Shown: positions 1 through 9,710, counted from the first letter of the stretch. The stretch is 64,000 bases of DNA from Paenibacillus sp. ACRRX (GCF_022346885.1 NZ_JAKRNK010000002.1:558001-622000); one strand, 5' to 3'. A program made the numbers and translations. The notes: generated by a model from the letters alone, not told the origin.

Positions 1-69
1 ACAAAGGACAGAGCGGAAGATATGAAGGCTGATTTATTAAGCCTGCGTTTCTTTTGCCTGTCCTTTTTT
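1..69 (+). promoter_or_regulatory. Glycine riboswitch, 3' end with terminator
   Basis: The window opens at the very end of a leader that runs into gcvT. The sequence AAAGGACAG (3-11) pairs with CTGTCCTTT (58-66) and is followed by a T run, forming an intrinsic terminator; an inner AGGCT/AGCCT stem lies at 26-44. The motif AGGACAGAG is the usual 3' end of the second aptamer of the tandem glycine riboswitch that controls Bacillus gcvT operons, where glycine binding prevents termination. The aptamers themselves lie outside the window, so the identification rests on this tail plus the downstream operon. Confidence 0.72.
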
Positions 70-109
70 GCATGTGTTGCTGGTCAAACAGATAATACGA
101 GGTGATGAC

Positions 110-1216
110 ATGACAGAATTGAAGCGAACCCCCTTATTTCCGCAATATGCCAACTATCTTGGCGCCCGTTGCATTGACTTCGGTGGCTGGGAACTTCCTG
201 TTCAATTTTCCGGTATTCAAAAAGAACATGATGCCGTTCGTCAACAAGCCGGCTTGTTTGATGTGTCGCATATGGGTGAATTTTGGATTGAAGGCCCTCA
301 TGCTGAAGCATTTATTCAAGGAATGACCACAAATGACGTTACCCGCATAGTTGATGGTCAAGCACAATATTCTTTGCTCTGCTACCCACACGGCGGCGTC
401 GTAGACGATCTGCTTGTCTATCGTGTTGCCGAGGGTCGTTATATGTTAGTCGTTAATGCCTCTAATATCGACAAGGATTTCGAATGGCTGGAGCAGCATT
501 TACCCGATAGTGGCGTTAGCCTCCGTAATGTATCCGACGAGACTGCATTGATTGCGCTGCAAGGACCAAATGCCGTAGCCATTCTAAGTTCACTTACAGA
601 CACACCTGTGGCAGAATTGAAGCCTTTTCACTTTAAGGAGCGCGTAGATATTCAAGGTCTGACTGCACTCGTATCCCGTACGGGATACACTGGAGAGGAC
701 GGCTTTGAGTTATATGCTGCATCCGTAGATGCACCTAAGCTGTGGGACATCATTATGGCTGCTGGGGAGCCTCACGGACTCGTGCCAGCAGGACTTGGCG
801 CGCGTGACACCCTGCGCTTCGAAGCGAGACTTCCACTGTACGGGCAAGAGCTCTCACAGGATATATCGCCGCTTGAAGCCTCACTTGGCATGTTTGTTAA
901 GCTGGACAGCGGGCCATTTATCGGAAGTGATGCCCTTCAGCAGCAAAAGCAAGCTGGCCTTAAGCGCAAGCTTATCGGATTGGAAATGATTGATAAAGGC
1001 ATCGCCCGTTCGCACTACCCCGTATACGCTGATGGCGAGCAGATCGGCGAAGTAACAACAGGTACACAATCACCAACACTCAAGCGTAATCTTGCTTTAG
1101 CTCTCATCGATACCAAATACGCGGACCTCGGAACCGAAGTGTACGTGGAAATACGCGGAAAGCAGTTGAAAGCCCAAGTAATCAAAGCGCCATTTTACAA
1201 ACGTAATCAAGCATAA
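110..1216 (+). CDS. gcvT: Glycine cleavage system T protein (aminomethyltransferase)
   Basis: GcvT takes the aminomethyl group held on lipoylated H protein and passes it to tetrahydrofolate, releasing ammonia and methylene-THF; it acts in the cytoplasm as part of the glycine cleavage complex. The 368-residue product is full length for the family and shows the characteristic N-terminal stretch LFDVSHMGE and the YTGEDGFE motif in the folate-binding fold. The reading frame is open upstream to a TTG at 68, but that lies inside the riboswitch terminator; the ATG at 110 has GAGGTG just upstream and is chosen. It is first of three genes, gcvT-gcvPA-gcvPB. H protein and lipoamide dehydrogenase are not in the window. 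Confidence 0.96.
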   Translation: MTELKRTPLFPQYANYLGARCIDFGGWELPVQFSGIQKEHDAVRQQAGLFDVSHMGEFWIEGPHAEAFIQGMTTNDVTRIVDGQAQYSLLCYPHGGVVDDLLVYRVAEGRYMLVVNASNIDKDFEWLEQHLPDSGVSLRNVSDETALIALQGPNAVAILSSLTDTPVAELKPFHFKERVDIQGLTALVSRTGYTGEDGFELYAASVDAPKLWDIIMAAGEPHGLVPAGLGARDTLRFEARLPLYGQELSQDISPLEASLGMFVKLDSGPFIGSDALQQQKQAGLKRKLIGLEMIDKGIARSHYPVYADGEQIGEVTTGTQSPTLKRNLALALIDTKYADLGTEVYVEIRGKQLKAQVIKAPFYKRNQA

Positions 1217-1295
1217 TGACACTATGTTCATTTCATACTTCATACAGCAAGCATCTGTTGACTAATCCATCCTGACCGAAGGAGAGAACTACAAG

Positions 1296-2657
1296 ATGAA
1301 GCAGAAGCATCGTTACATTCCGATGACGGAACAGGATCAAGCCGAGATGATGAAGGTTATTGGCATTTCCTCCGTGGAGGAGCTGTTCCACGATATTCCC
1401 GAAGCTGTTCGTTACCAAGGTACGCTGCCGATGTCAGAAGCGCTGGATGAGCCGGCGCTCTTGAAGCATATGAAACAGCTTGCTGAGCGCAACGCCGACT
1501 TCGAACAGTATGTCAGCTTTCTTGGAGCAGGCATCTACGATCACCATGTGCCAGTGGTTATCAATCATGTCATTTCTCGCTCGGAATTTTATACCGCCTA
1601 TACACCGTATCAGCCAGAGATCAGCCAAGGCGAGCTGCAAGCAATATTCGAATTTCAGTCCTTTATATGTGAACTAACTGGGATGGCCGTTGCCAATGCA
1701 AGCATGTATGACGGGGCAACCGCGCTCGGTGAAGCAAGCGCACTCGCCAGTGCACATACAAAGCGCAAGCAAATCGTGATCTCTCGAACCGTTCATCCTG
1801 AAGCACGTGAAATTGTATACACGACCGCAAAAGGACTTGATCTGGACGTCGTTGAGGTTGATTATAACGAGGGCACTACGGACCTCAACAAGCTTAAGGA
1901 ACTTGTATCGGATCAGACAGCTGCGGTTGTCGTTCAGTCCCCTAACTTCTTTGGTGCCATTGAAGATGTGAGAACCATAAGTGACATTGTACATGCCCAT
2001 AAAGGTTTGCTCGTGATGAGCACCAATCCGCTCTCACTGGGATTATTGGAAACACCAGCCAAGCTCGGTGCTGACGTTGTCGTTGGAGACGCACAGCCAT
2101 TTGGCATATCCGCTTCACTTGGCGGACCGACATGCGGATTCTTCGCTGTATCGGAAGCGCTCATGCGCCGTATGCCTGGACGTATCGTTGGACAGACCGT
2201 AGACCTCGATGGTAAGCGTGGCTTTGTACTGACCTTGCAAGCACGAGAGCAGCATATCCGTCGTGAGAAAGCAACGTCCAACATATGCTCGAATCAGGCG
2301 CTGCTTGCTTTATGTGCATCTGTATACTTGTCCACCATGGGCAAAGCAGGCCTGCAAGAAGTCGCACAACTTAACGTTCAGAAAGCGCATTACGCAGCCA
2401 AGCAATATGAACAAGACGACAGCCTGCAGCTTGCCTTCTATGCCCCATTCTTTAATGAATTTGTAGTTAAGCTTCCTGACGGAGCATCGATAACAGCCAT
2501 TAACGAGAAGCTGATTGCTAAAGGTTACATCGGCGGCTATGATCTCGGTCAGGCGTATCCAGAACTATCTGGACATCTGCTGCTTGCCGTAACTGAACGA
2601 CGTACGAAGGAAGAAATCGACGCCTTTAAGGCGCAGCTCAAGGAGGTGCTCGTATGA
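1296..2657 (+). CDS. gcvPA: Glycine dehydrogenase (decarboxylating) subunit 1
   Basis: This is the N-terminal half of the PLP-dependent P protein, which in Firmicutes is split into two subunits. Together with GcvPB it decarboxylates glycine and transfers the aminomethyl group to lipoyl-H protein. The 453-residue length fits the family and the start [15 protein letters not shown] is typical. AAGGAGAG lies upstream of the ATG. The last four bases overlap the start of gcvPB (ATGA), indicating translational coupling. It follows gcvT by 79 bases without an obvious terminator. Confidence 0.96.
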   Translation: MKQKHRYIPMTEQDQAEMMKVIGISSVEELFHDIPEAVRYQGTLPMSEALDEPALLKHMKQLAERNADFEQYVSFLGAGIYDHHVPVVINHVISRSEFYTAYTPYQPEISQGELQAIFEFQSFICELTGMAVANASMYDGATALGEASALASAHTKRKQIVISRTVHPEAREIVYTTAKGLDLDVVEVDYNEGTTDLNKLKELVSDQTAAVVVQSPNFFGAIEDVRTISDIVHAHKGLLVMSTNPLSLGLLETPAKLGADVVVGDAQPFGISASLGGPTCGFFAVSEALMRRMPGRIVGQTVDLDGKRGFVLTLQAREQHIRREKATSNICSNQALLALCASVYLSTMGKAGLQEVAQLNVQKAHYAAKQYEQDDSLQLAFYAPFFNEFVVKLPDGASITAINEKLIAKGYIGGYDLGQAYPELSGHLLLAVTERRTKEEIDAFKAQLKEVLV

Positions 2658-4162
2658 CGGACCAACACACACAACCCGAAGCTCAATCTCGAGCGCAAGC
2701 CCCTATCCAGCAGGATAAAAAGCTAATCTTCGAGCTAAGCCGACCAGGGCGTGTCGCTTATTCCCATTCCGCTTGCGATGTACCTATTGAAGATGTGGGG
2801 AGTCTGATTCCTGCTAACTTTTTACGCAGTCAACCGGCCGAACTTCCAGAGGTATATGAAGTTGATGTCATTCGCCATTATACAGAGTTATCCCGCCGCA
2901 ACTTTGGGATTGACAATGGCTTCTATCCGCTTGGTTCGTGTACGATGAAATATAACCCTAAGATAAACGAAGACACGGCACGCTTTAATGGCTTTGCCAA
3001 AATCCACCCGTATCAGCCAGAATCCAGCCTGCAAGGCGCGTTGGAGATGATGTATACGCTGCAGCAGGATCTCGGAGCATTAACGGGAATGGATCAAGTG
3101 ACGCTACAGCCAGCTGCAGGTGCTCATGGTGAATGGACTGGGCTGATGATGATCCGTGCCTATCATGAAAGCCGCGGCGAAATGCGTACTAAAGTTATCG
3201 TGCCTGACTCTTCACACGGCACGAATCCAGCAAGTGCGACTGTCGCAGGGTTAGAGACGATAACAATCAAGTCCAACGAACAAGGAATGGTCGATCTTGA
3301 TGCCTTGCGAGCTGCAGTTGGTCCAGACACAGCTGCACTTATGCTGACGAACCCAAGCACACTCGGCTTATTCGAAGAACACATTGTCGAAATTGCCGAA
3401 ATCGTGCATAAGGCTGGCGGATTACTCTATTATGATGGAGCTAACTCTAATGCCATTATGGGAATCACCCGTCCCGGCGACATGGGCTTTGATGTCGTTC
3501 ACTTGAACTTGCACAAGACAATGAGCACGCCACACGGTGGCGGTGGTCCAGGTGCAGGCCCTGTCGGCGTGAAGAGCAAGCTGATTCCATTCCTGCCGAA
3601 GCCGATTGTCGCAGTACGTGCAGACGGCACCTACTATCTGGACTATGATCGTCCTTCATCGATTGGACGTGTCAAAGCTTATTACGGCAACTTCGGCATA
3701 CTTGTGCGCGCATATACCTATATGCGTACTTACGGACCTGAGGGGCTTCGCACTGTATCTGAATGTGCCGTCCTGAACGCCAATTACATGATGCGCCGCC
3801 TTGCACCATACTTTGAACTTCCATATGACCAAGTATGCAAACACGAATTCGTCATGTCTGGACGTGCGCTTAAGCAATACGGCGTCCGCACGCTGGATGT
3901 AGCCAAACGATTGCTGGACTTTGGTTTCCACCCGCCTACCATCTACTTCCCGCTTAATGTAGAGGAATGTATGATGATTGAACCGACCGAGACTGAAAGT
4001 AAGGAAACACTGGATTCTTTCATTGATACAATGATACAGATTGCACAAGAAGCAAAGGAGAATCCGGAGCTGTTATTAAATGCACCTTACTCTACCCAAG
4101 TCCGTCGTCTAGACGAGACACAAGCAGCACGTAAGCCCGTACTGAACTGTGCGTGTAGTTAA
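2654..4162 (+). CDS. gcvPB: Glycine dehydrogenase (decarboxylating) subunit 2
   Basis: C-terminal half of the split P protein and the subunit that carries the PLP cofactor. The PLP-binding lysine is visible in [16 protein letters not shown], followed by the glycine-rich loop of the family. At 502 residues it is slightly longer than typical; the extra residues are a polar N-terminal segment and a C-terminal tail ending NCACS. It overlaps gcvPA by four bases and ends the operon, just before two hairpins at 4186-4246. Confidence 0.96.
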   Translation: MTDQHTQPEAQSRAQAPIQQDKKLIFELSRPGRVAYSHSACDVPIEDVGSLIPANFLRSQPAELPEVYEVDVIRHYTELSRRNFGIDNGFYPLGSCTMKYNPKINEDTARFNGFAKIHPYQPESSLQGALEMMYTLQQDLGALTGMDQVTLQPAAGAHGEWTGLMMIRAYHESRGEMRTKVIVPDSSHGTNPASATVAGLETITIKSNEQGMVDLDALRAAVGPDTAALMLTNPSTLGLFEEHIVEIAEIVHKAGGLLYYDGANSNAIMGITRPGDMGFDVVHLNLHKTMSTPHGGGGPGAGPVGVKSKLIPFLPKPIVAVRADGTYYLDYDRPSSIGRVKAYYGNFGILVRAYTYMRTYGPEGLRTVSECAVLNANYMMRRLAPYFELPYDQVCKHEFVMSGRALKQYGVRTLDVAKRLLDFGFHPPTIYFPLNVEECMMIEPTETESKETLDSFIDTMIQIAQEAKENPELLLNAPYSTQVRRLDETQAARKPVLNCACS

Positions 4163-4185
4163 CAACTCATTTTTGTCAGTCAATT

Positions 4186-4246
4186 AGGGCTGCAATCGCA
4201 GCCCTCGCCTGCTTGTATCGGCTAATACCGTACAAGCAGGCTTTTT
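4186..4246 (+). terminator. Terminator of the gcv operon
   Basis: Two adjacent hairpins follow gcvPB. The first is AGGGCTGC-AATC-GCAGCCCT at 4186-4205. The second pairs GCCTGCTTGTA (4207-4217) with TACAAGCAGGC (4231-4241) and is followed directly by five T's, a textbook intrinsic terminator for plus-strand transcripts. Confidence 0.9.
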
Positions 4247-4353
4247 AACATGAGCACCCATTTTTTATCAATACAAATAGAACGAGGACAAAGGAACATC
4301 CCTTTCATAATGGGCTTTAATATAATGAACTATCACTGAAAGGAGTTGTTTGC

Positions 4354-4677
4354 ATGTCTGGTCATCGTGAGTGCCGTCCAATTGATCCGATTCATTGCCG
4401 CCCAACGGTAATCTTTCAGGATCGTTTCGTCCCCCAAATTATCCCCATCATTCACCCGATTGAGATCGTAGAACGTATTCATTGTGTCCCCGTACCTAGA
4501 CACATCCATGAGTGTCATCGTCGTGTTGAGAACAATTTTAACGACGGATTTGGTGGATATGGTGACGATGGTATCAATATTAACAGCAAGCAAAAGCAGG
4601 CCCTGAAGAAAACCAGAACATCCAGCAAGCCATTACACAAAACAAAGGGGAAAAACCGTTCCAGCCGTAGAAAATAA
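4354..4677 (+). CDS. CotD-like spore coat protein
   Basis: A 107-residue protein rich in His, Pro, Ile and Cys at its N-terminus, with the motif HCRPTVIF, then FVPQIIPIIHP and HCVPVPRH. This pattern is that of the CotD family of inner spore-coat proteins. GAAAGGAG precedes the ATG by a good distance. The C-terminal 25 residues are unusually Lys/Ser/Arg-rich; other frames of the same DNA read as more ordinary protein (see findings), so the original C-terminus may have been lost through a frameshift. It stands alone on the plus strand, opposite the minus-strand coat cluster. Confidence 0.75.
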   Translation: MSGHRECRPIDPIHCRPTVIFQDRFVPQIIPIIHPIEIVERIHCVPVPRHIHECHRRVENNFNDGFGGYGDDGININSKQKQALKKTRTSSKPLHKTKGKNRSSRRK

Positions 4678-4938
4678 CACCGTCTTACCCTACAAACCAA
4701 TGATTTATTCTCCAATTCCTATTGTTGTTTCAGCTCATAGACAAGGTCGTAAAGCCATCGCTGCTGTCCTCTTATAAATACCACCTCACGGCAATCTCAC
4801 ATCCGAGCAGCCTCGGGCCTCCTGGGGCTAGCTCGTGCCTTTTCAGTGCTCACAAGTTGGCACCGCTTCACCGTATACTATGTATACCTGCCGTATTTAA
4901 CGGCAGGGGAAATGATGGTACCCTCATGATCCAACCAC
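4678..4938. other. Intergenic stretch with coding-like fragment and hairpin
   Basis: The first ~95 bases continue a plus-strand reading frame that ends with a natural-looking tail (SPIPIVVSAHRQGRKAIAAV then LL and stop at about 4777) but has no start of its own. A palindrome GTATAC-TAT-GTATAC is at 4873-4887, and the hairpin CCTGCCG/CGGCAGG at 4887-4907 lies between convergent genes. Nothing else was recognised. Confidence 0.4.
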
Positions 4939-5175
4939 TTATTTTTTGGATAATTCTTGAAGCAGCGACACCCATTTTTCCATCGTAACATCAGAAGGGG
5001 ATGAGGCAGAGGCTGGAGCTTCTACTTCTTTAGATACTTCATCTGGTGCTTGCAGCCGCTCAAGTTTACGTTGTGCTCTTGCTTCTCTAAGCTGCGCCAT
5101 CAATGATTCCATCTTACGTTCATTGAATTTCTTAATTTGAGCGAGTACGTCTTCCATATTATTAATGTTTTCCAA
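4939..5175 (-). CDS. Small hypothetical protein in spore-coat cluster
   Basis: A 78-residue, charged, probably helical protein (MEDVLAQIKKFNERKMESLM then several Arg/Glu-rich repeats, a Pro/Ala/Ser-rich linker, and a C-terminal helix ending LLQELSKK). The family is not recognised. The chosen start is a TTG at 5175 with a strong AGGAGGG seven bases upstream; the frame is also open from a GTG at 5214, immediately after the stop of the preceding coat gene, but that GTG has no good ribosome binding site. It is the last gene of the minus-strand CotX/CotV cluster, so a role in the spore surface is inferred from position only. Confidence 0.65.
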   Translation of the reverse strand: MENINNMEDVLAQIKKFNERKMESLMAQLREARAQRKLERLQAPDEVSKEVEAPASASSPSDVTMEKWVSLLQELSKK

Positions 5176-5217
5176 AGGAATCCCTCCTCCCTTCGGTAAA
5201 ATTAGCATCTTCACGTA

Positions 5218-5697
5218 TTACAGCACATCAATTTGAATGACCAGAGCAAGCAAGATTTGCAGGAGTACTTGAATGTTGACCGAAACGAATGAATCCGTAG
5301 TGGATACGACAACACCTTTCGAATTTTGGATCACGACGCGTTGACGATTCGTCTGCTTCACATCGATTTTTTGCAGCAAATCGTTCACGATCGATTCTGC
5401 ACGAGTCGAACTACCGATCGAAATGCTGATAACAACCACTAATGCTGCTTGCAAGGAAGCCTGCAGGGACGCTGCGATCTTCGTATCCGTTGTTGTCACA
5501 TTGACATCACAGGAATCCTTAATAATGACTTCCTCATAGGATGCCTGTACATTTTCGATAATCTGATCTGCGTCTTGGTTAACCGTAGAATGATCCAATG
5601 GATGACAGCAATGCTCCAGTGCCGACCAGTGATAATGTTTCTTGTGATCATCGTTGCACTTTTTGTGTTTTTTCTCATGTTTATCTTGGCAGCTCAT
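5218..5697 (-). CDS. CotX/CotV-family spore coat protein with His-rich N-terminus
   Basis: The 159-residue product has the family hallmark of two repeats: KDSCDVNVTTTDTKIAASLQ and a later NSKGVVVSTTDSFVSVNIQ, each followed by a hydrophobic segment. This is the spore coat X/V domain, part of the insoluble outer coat or crust. Ahead of it is a ~45-residue Lys/His/Cys-rich segment (HEKKHKKCNDDHKKHYHW) absent from the neighbouring paralogue. The ATG at 5697 has GAGGTG eight bases upstream and is preferred over the GTG at 5706. Paralogue of the next gene upstream, from which it is separated by 26 bases. Confidence 0.85.
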   Translation of the reverse strand: MSCQDKHEKKHKKCNDDHKKHYHWSALEHCCHPLDHSTVNQDADQIIENVQASYEEVIIKDSCDVNVTTTDTKIAASLQASLQAALVVVISISIGSSTRAESIVNDLLQKIDVKQTNRQRVVIQNSKGVVVSTTDSFVSVNIQVLLQILLALVIQIDVL

Positions 5698-5723
5698 AGG
5701 GTTCACACCTCACTTTAGTATTT

Positions 5724-6104
5724 TTACAAGACATCAATCTTAATGACCAACGCCAACAAGATTTGCAGCAAGGCCTGTATATTTAACGATACATCTGTGC
5801 TTGTCGTCGAAACGTTAACATTAGCGGAGCGTTTGATGATGGTTCTTTGATAGCTCTGTTGTTTCACTTGTACCTTTTGCAGTAATTCTTGCGTAACCGC
5901 CTTCGCACGCTCCCCATCCGCAATCGTCAGATTGACGACGATTGCAATTGCAGCTTGCAAAGCTATTTGTAAGGTTGCTGTAATCTTTGTATCGGTGGAT
6001 TCCACCGTGACACCACAGGAGTCTTGTATAAATATGAGTTCTTCTGAGCCTTGCCATGTGCTCGAGATTTGATCAGCCTCTTGGTTAACATCTCCTCTGC
6101 TCAT
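5724..6104 (-). CDS. CotX/CotV-family spore coat protein
   Basis: A 126-residue member of the spore coat X/V family. The two internal repeats are IQDSCGVTVESTDTKITATLQ-like and a second one around VNVSTTSTDVSLNIQ; the protein ends in LLALVIKIDVL, the same ending as its downstream paralogue. The start at 6104 has GGAGGAGGTG upstream. It is separated from the CotW-like gene by a terminator at 6216-6239, so it probably has its own sporulation promoter in the AT-rich stretch 6105-6215; no clean sigma-K match was identified. Confidence 0.87.
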   Translation of the reverse strand: MSRGDVNQEADQISSTWQGSEELIFIQDSCGVTVESTDTKITATLQIALQAAIAIVVNLTIADGERAKAVTQELLQKVQVKQQSYQRTIIKRSANVNVSTTSTDVSLNIQALLQILLALVIKIDVL

Positions 6105-6215
6105 GAACTTCACCTCCTCCTTGATACTCTATTTCTATTCGATAAACAACCAAATGGTATAGATGAATTCTCTATTAAAACGCACATTCTATTAATATAT
6201 GGGGAGAAGTATTTT

Positions 6216-6239
6216 AAAAAGCGCCCTAAGGCGCTTTTT
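6216..6239 (-). terminator. Terminator after CotW-like gene
   Basis: AAAAAGCGCC-CTAA-GGCGCTTTTT is a perfect ten-base stem flanked by A and T runs, so it can work in both directions. It lies six bases past the stop of the CotW-like gene on the minus strand. Confidence 0.88.
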
Positions 6240-6245
6240 ATGAGG

Positions 6246-6698
6246 TTACTTTTTCTTCGGTTTCTTTTTTTCCTCGCTTTTTTGTTCCTTTTGCTTTTTA
6301 ATAAGTTTTTTTCTTTCTTCACTCTCTTTCTTGGAAGAAGCGGCTGGTTTCTTGACCGGCGGCTTCGAAGTCTTCATTTCGGCAGGTTTTATCCGCTGCG
6401 GCTTTTCTGCCCGTTCTGCTTTTCTTCGTTCTTCTTTCATAAATTGAACGTACTCTGGTTTCATTTCAGCCTTCTTCTGCTGTTCCTCCAACTTTTTCTG
6501 CGACTCCATATACTGTTGAACCTGCTTAGACAAATCTTCTACCATGGTTTTAATTTGTGTCTTATGTCCATCTGCAATGGGGAGTTGATCATCAGGTGTT
6601 ATGCCATTACGGTGAAACGAATCTGATATTAGTAAATTCAATACACTGTTTGGCAGCAGAAGCGAAGCTGGTTTTTGATCTTTTTGATCTTCACTCAT
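6246..6698 (-). CDS. CotW-like spore coat protein
   Basis: A 150-residue protein in two parts. Residues ~1-75 resemble Bacillus CotW: a short polar start, LNLLISDSFHRNGITPDDQ, then a helix TQIKTMVEDLSKQVQQYMES. The rest is a very Lys/Glu-rich tail ending in poly-lysine. Coupling to CotX/CotV genes matches the cotVWXYZ arrangement of Bacillus. AGGAGG lies 11 bases ahead of the ATG, a little far. The lysine-rich tail is longer than in B. subtilis CotW and could bind polyanions or crosslink, which is inference. Confidence 0.7.
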   Translation of the reverse strand: MSEDQKDQKPASLLLPNSVLNLLISDSFHRNGITPDDQLPIADGHKTQIKTMVEDLSKQVQQYMESQKKLEEQQKKAEMKPEYVQFMKEERRKAERAEKPQRIKPAEMKTSKPPVKKPAASSKKESEERKKLIKKQKEQKSEEKKKPKKK

Positions 6699-6864
6699 CA
6701 GACATTCATCCTCCTACATCGATCATTTTTGTATCTTCTCAGACATATTCTATGTTTTGGAAAGGTAGTTTGACTGGGTGAGATAGAGAGTGAGAATATC
6801 TGGAACAAGAAGTCCAATAGGTTTCGGTATCACTGTCATAGATTATAGGCGGTGCTAACAACAT

Positions 6865-6889
6865 AAAAAGCCTTGCACATTGCAAGGCT
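6865..6889 (-). terminator. Terminator of the serine hydrolase gene
   Basis: AGCCTTGCA-CAT-TGCAAGGCT at 6869-6889; on the minus strand it is followed by a run of T's (A's at 6865-6869). Confidence 0.85.
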
Positions 6890-6942
6890 CAGCTAAAAAT
6901 ATCTATTTGATACAAACAGAAAAACCCTAGTAAGTTTGTCTA

Positions 6943-7971
6943 TTACCGCTTCGACACTTGAAAAAGAAGTTCATTGATCCGATGACCGAGCTTGCTTGCT
7001 CCATTTGTAAGGTTACTTAGAACATGTACCCGTGCCTTCGTTTTCATGTATAAGGAAGATATCAGCCCTACTCCAGGGTCACATCCCATCACATAATATT
7101 TAATTACTTCATTATCAACGGTGTTGATCCATACACCGTACCCGTAACTTACATACTCGCTTGATTTCACAAATGGTGTCAGCATCGTACGTGTGATCTC
7201 CTCAGTAAGCAAACGATTGTTCACTAACGACGTCCAAAAGATATCCATATCCGCCGTAGTCGTAAATGCACCGCCGTCAGGCAAGCTCATAATCGGAATA
7301 GAATACATATTCGTCCGCCAAGCTCCTTCTTTATCGAGCATATATCCTGTCGCCGTACGCTCCGGAAGCTGGTCCAACCGATAGTAACCGGAATCTCTCA
7401 TCCCACAGGCTTCAAACACATGCTGTGTAACAAACGCATGAAACGGCATACCCGATACATTTTCCACAATAATACCTAATAGAATATAACCTGAATTATT
7501 ATAAGAAAAGCGCTCCCCGGGGTTAAACTTCATTGGCTGGTCTTGGAACAAAGGCAGCATATCCCGCGGCGATAAGATCGTATACATCGGAGTAGTTTGC
7601 CACAATTCACTATAATCTGTCATATATTCTTCATCAAAGTAATCTGGCACACCGGAACTGTGCGTTAGCAAATGATGGATCGTAATTTCTTGGCTCCAGC
7701 TTGTGCCCGATATGTCCATACAAGTGTGAAGCGGGGTCTCAAATGTTAGCAATCCACGCTCCACTAATTTACAAATGGCAACTGCCGTAAATATTTTGCA
7801 TCCAGAGGCCATTCCATATCTTGTATCTACTTGGTTAGCCATTTGCTCGCTCCGATTAGCCAGTCCATACGCCTGTTGAAGAACAGTTTGCTCACCATCA
7901 TGTACTAGAATACTTCCCGCAAATGAAGCATGATTCCCCTCTATTTCCATTGTTAGCTCAAATACGTTCAT
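6943..7971 (-). CDS. Beta-lactamase-family serine hydrolase
   Basis: A 342-residue member of the class C beta-lactamase/PBP4*/esterase superfamily. The nucleophile motif SxxK is seen as SGCK in YGMASGCKIF near residue 56, and the second motif YxN as YNNSG near residue 159. There is no signal peptide, so the enzyme is probably cytoplasmic and more likely an esterase or peptidase than a true beta-lactamase. It is a single-gene unit with its own terminator. The substrate cannot be told from sequence. Confidence 0.85.
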   Translation of the reverse strand: MNVFELTMEIEGNHASFAGSILVHDGEQTVLQQAYGLANRSEQMANQVDTRYGMASGCKIFTAVAICKLVERGLLTFETPLHTCMDISGTSWSQEITIHHLLTHSSGVPDYFDEEYMTDYSELWQTTPMYTILSPRDMLPLFQDQPMKFNPGERFSYNNSGYILLGIIVENVSGMPFHAFVTQHVFEACGMRDSGYYRLDQLPERTATGYMLDKEGAWRTNMYSIPIMSLPDGGAFTTTADMDIFWTSLVNNRLLTEEITRTMLTPFVKSSEYVSYGYGVWINTVDNEVIKYYVMGCDPGVGLISSLYMKTKARVHVLSNLTNGASKLGHRINELLFQVSKR

Positions 7972-8270
7972 CCACTATTCCTCCACGGTGTTCGATTAAT
8001 GATTCTAATAAAGTGTAAAGTGTATTGGATCACCTTGTGCAACTATTCAATTGAGGCTAGATCTGCTTTCCCTAACATATCATTCCTCTCAAACACCTCT
8101 CGTGTATTATGTATTATTGATTATACATTCATATTTAACACCATCAAATGGTTATTTGGCAAATGTTATCATGTTTTCAAACAGATCACCGACGCCCTAT
8201 GTTATTTATAGCTGTCTTTGGTTTAAAATAGACTATGCAATACAGACCGGAACAAGTTGGAGGCCAATCC

Positions 8271-9710
8271 ATGCAGCAAATATCGCTTAAAGAGAAAACA
8301 GCTAGCACTGTCTTGCACCAGTTTATATTTCCGTTCTCTATTCGGAAAGCGGCATATGCCGAGATGAAGCACGATCTGCAGCTTAAAGGCTTCTGTCCGT
8401 TCCAATTAACAAATACAGAGCTGGAACATGAATATTACGGTTCCCACTATCAAGTTTCCCACCGGGAAATGGAGCATATGTTTTTGCCTTTCACAAATCA
8501 GTTTTTGTTTCCGATCAAGGCGAATGAATCGCTCAGCTTTCAACGTTACTCCAAGAAGATAGATTTAGATTGTGAATTTTATATGCCGGATACTATTATC
8601 CCGTTTCGAATCCATTCTGTTGACGTCATTTTGTGCCCCTATGAGATCGGGATGTTAACCATTAGAACCGAACTGGAGCAGGATGTCTCCTACAGTCAAG
8701 GGCTCGAATTTGCCAAGCGATTCCGTACGCTGGAAAATTTAGAGCCAGAAGACGAGGTCACTTATGTAAAGACTGAACATGCCGTCCACAGGGAAATTGT
8801 TTCTTTCTGCAACGATGAGCTTTTCCCTGGACTGTTCGACTGGATGGATCAAGAAGAGAATGATGATAATGTATTTGCAAACCTACCCTTTTTTATTAAC
8901 GAACGAATGTTTACGATTGCGCTTTATGGACTTGATGCAGATGAAACGGTGACAAATGCCGACTTGTTCCGTGCCGTGCGGCTGAATGGCCTTGATTCAA
9001 AAGGGCAGCCTTATATTGGCTCAAGCAACGCAGACTATATTGCTAATTATGTGCATCAGCGTGTGTATGACCGATGGGCCCCTAGCACCTACCACATTGC
9101 AGACGAACATGTATTTAGCTGTGTCACCAATGAAACCAATGCCGTTGTTAAATCATTGGCAAGTAAAATGTTCGGCAGCTACTATTATGCATTTTTGCTA
9201 AACTTATTCCACAAGATCGTACTATTAAAGTTATCGAATCACTACGGAAGACTGCGGCTAGACCGCAATCGCGAGCGCGTAGAAGACCTGATACGCGGCA
9301 TTACGCTGTTCTCCTCTCGCTTCTATTATCGCGAGATGGTAGCAGAGTCCCAGCTTCACGATATCTTTCATCTGCTGCGTCGTCTGCATGGCAACGATGA
9401 ACTGCTCAAAGATGTAAAGCTGACACTGTCCGCTTTGTACGACTATCAGTCCAACGCCACCAGCAAGCGTTCTGACTACATTCTGACGGTCCTGACCATA
9501 TTTACCGTTATTAGCGGCATCTATGGCATGAATCAAGTGATTGAGGACCTAAAGGCTCCGATTGACTGGACAAAGGCACTGCATTATTCCTTGTTTGAAT
9601 ATTTGGCACTTGCGGTTACCTTTACTGGCATAAGCGTCAGTATCGTACTTGCTATTACAACACTGACGAGTATAAGCAAAGAGTATTTCCGACGCAAAAA
9701 GAGGCAGTAA
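8271..9710 (+). CDS. Divergent CorA-like membrane protein
   Basis: The 479-residue protein has a long soluble N-terminal part and two hydrophobic segments at the C-terminus. The first ends in YGMN, the GMN signature that forms the selectivity filter of CorA magnesium channels (residues 419-421), and the second is followed by the short basic tail RRKKRQ. Position of GMN 58 residues from the end is exactly CorA-like. The N-terminal ~350 residues are much longer than in classical CorA and not recognised. The start at 8271 has GGAGG seven bases upstream, better than the ATG at 8235. Divalent-cation transport is the likely role, unproven. Confidence 0.65.
   Translation: MQQISLKEKTASTVLHQFIFPFSIRKAAYAEMKHDLQLKGFCPFQLTNTELEHEYYGSHYQVSHREMEHMFLPFTNQFLFPIKANESLSFQRYSKKIDLDCEFYMPDTIIPFRIHSVDVILCPYEIGMLTIRTELEQDVSYSQGLEFAKRFRTLENLEPEDEVTYVKTEHAVHREIVSFCNDELFPGLFDWMDQEENDDNVFANLPFFINERMFTIALYGLDADETVTNADLFRAVRLNGLDSKGQPYIGSSNADYIANYVHQRVYDRWAPSTYHIADEHVFSCVTNETNAVVKSLASKMFGSYYYAFLLNLFHKIVLLKLSNHYGRLRLDRNRERVEDLIRGITLFSSRFYYREMVAESQLHDIFHLLRRLHGNDELLKDVKLTLSALYDYQSNATSKRSDYILTVLTIFTVISGIYGMNQVIEDLKAPIDWTKALHYSLFEYLALAVTFTGISVSIVLAITTLTSISKEYFRRKKRQ

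Noticed and set aside
1934..2284. Antisense frame inside gcvPA and similar long frames inside metE, copA and fadA
   Set aside because: They lie opposite highly conserved genes, lack ribosome binding sites and have arginine/serine-rich shadow composition.
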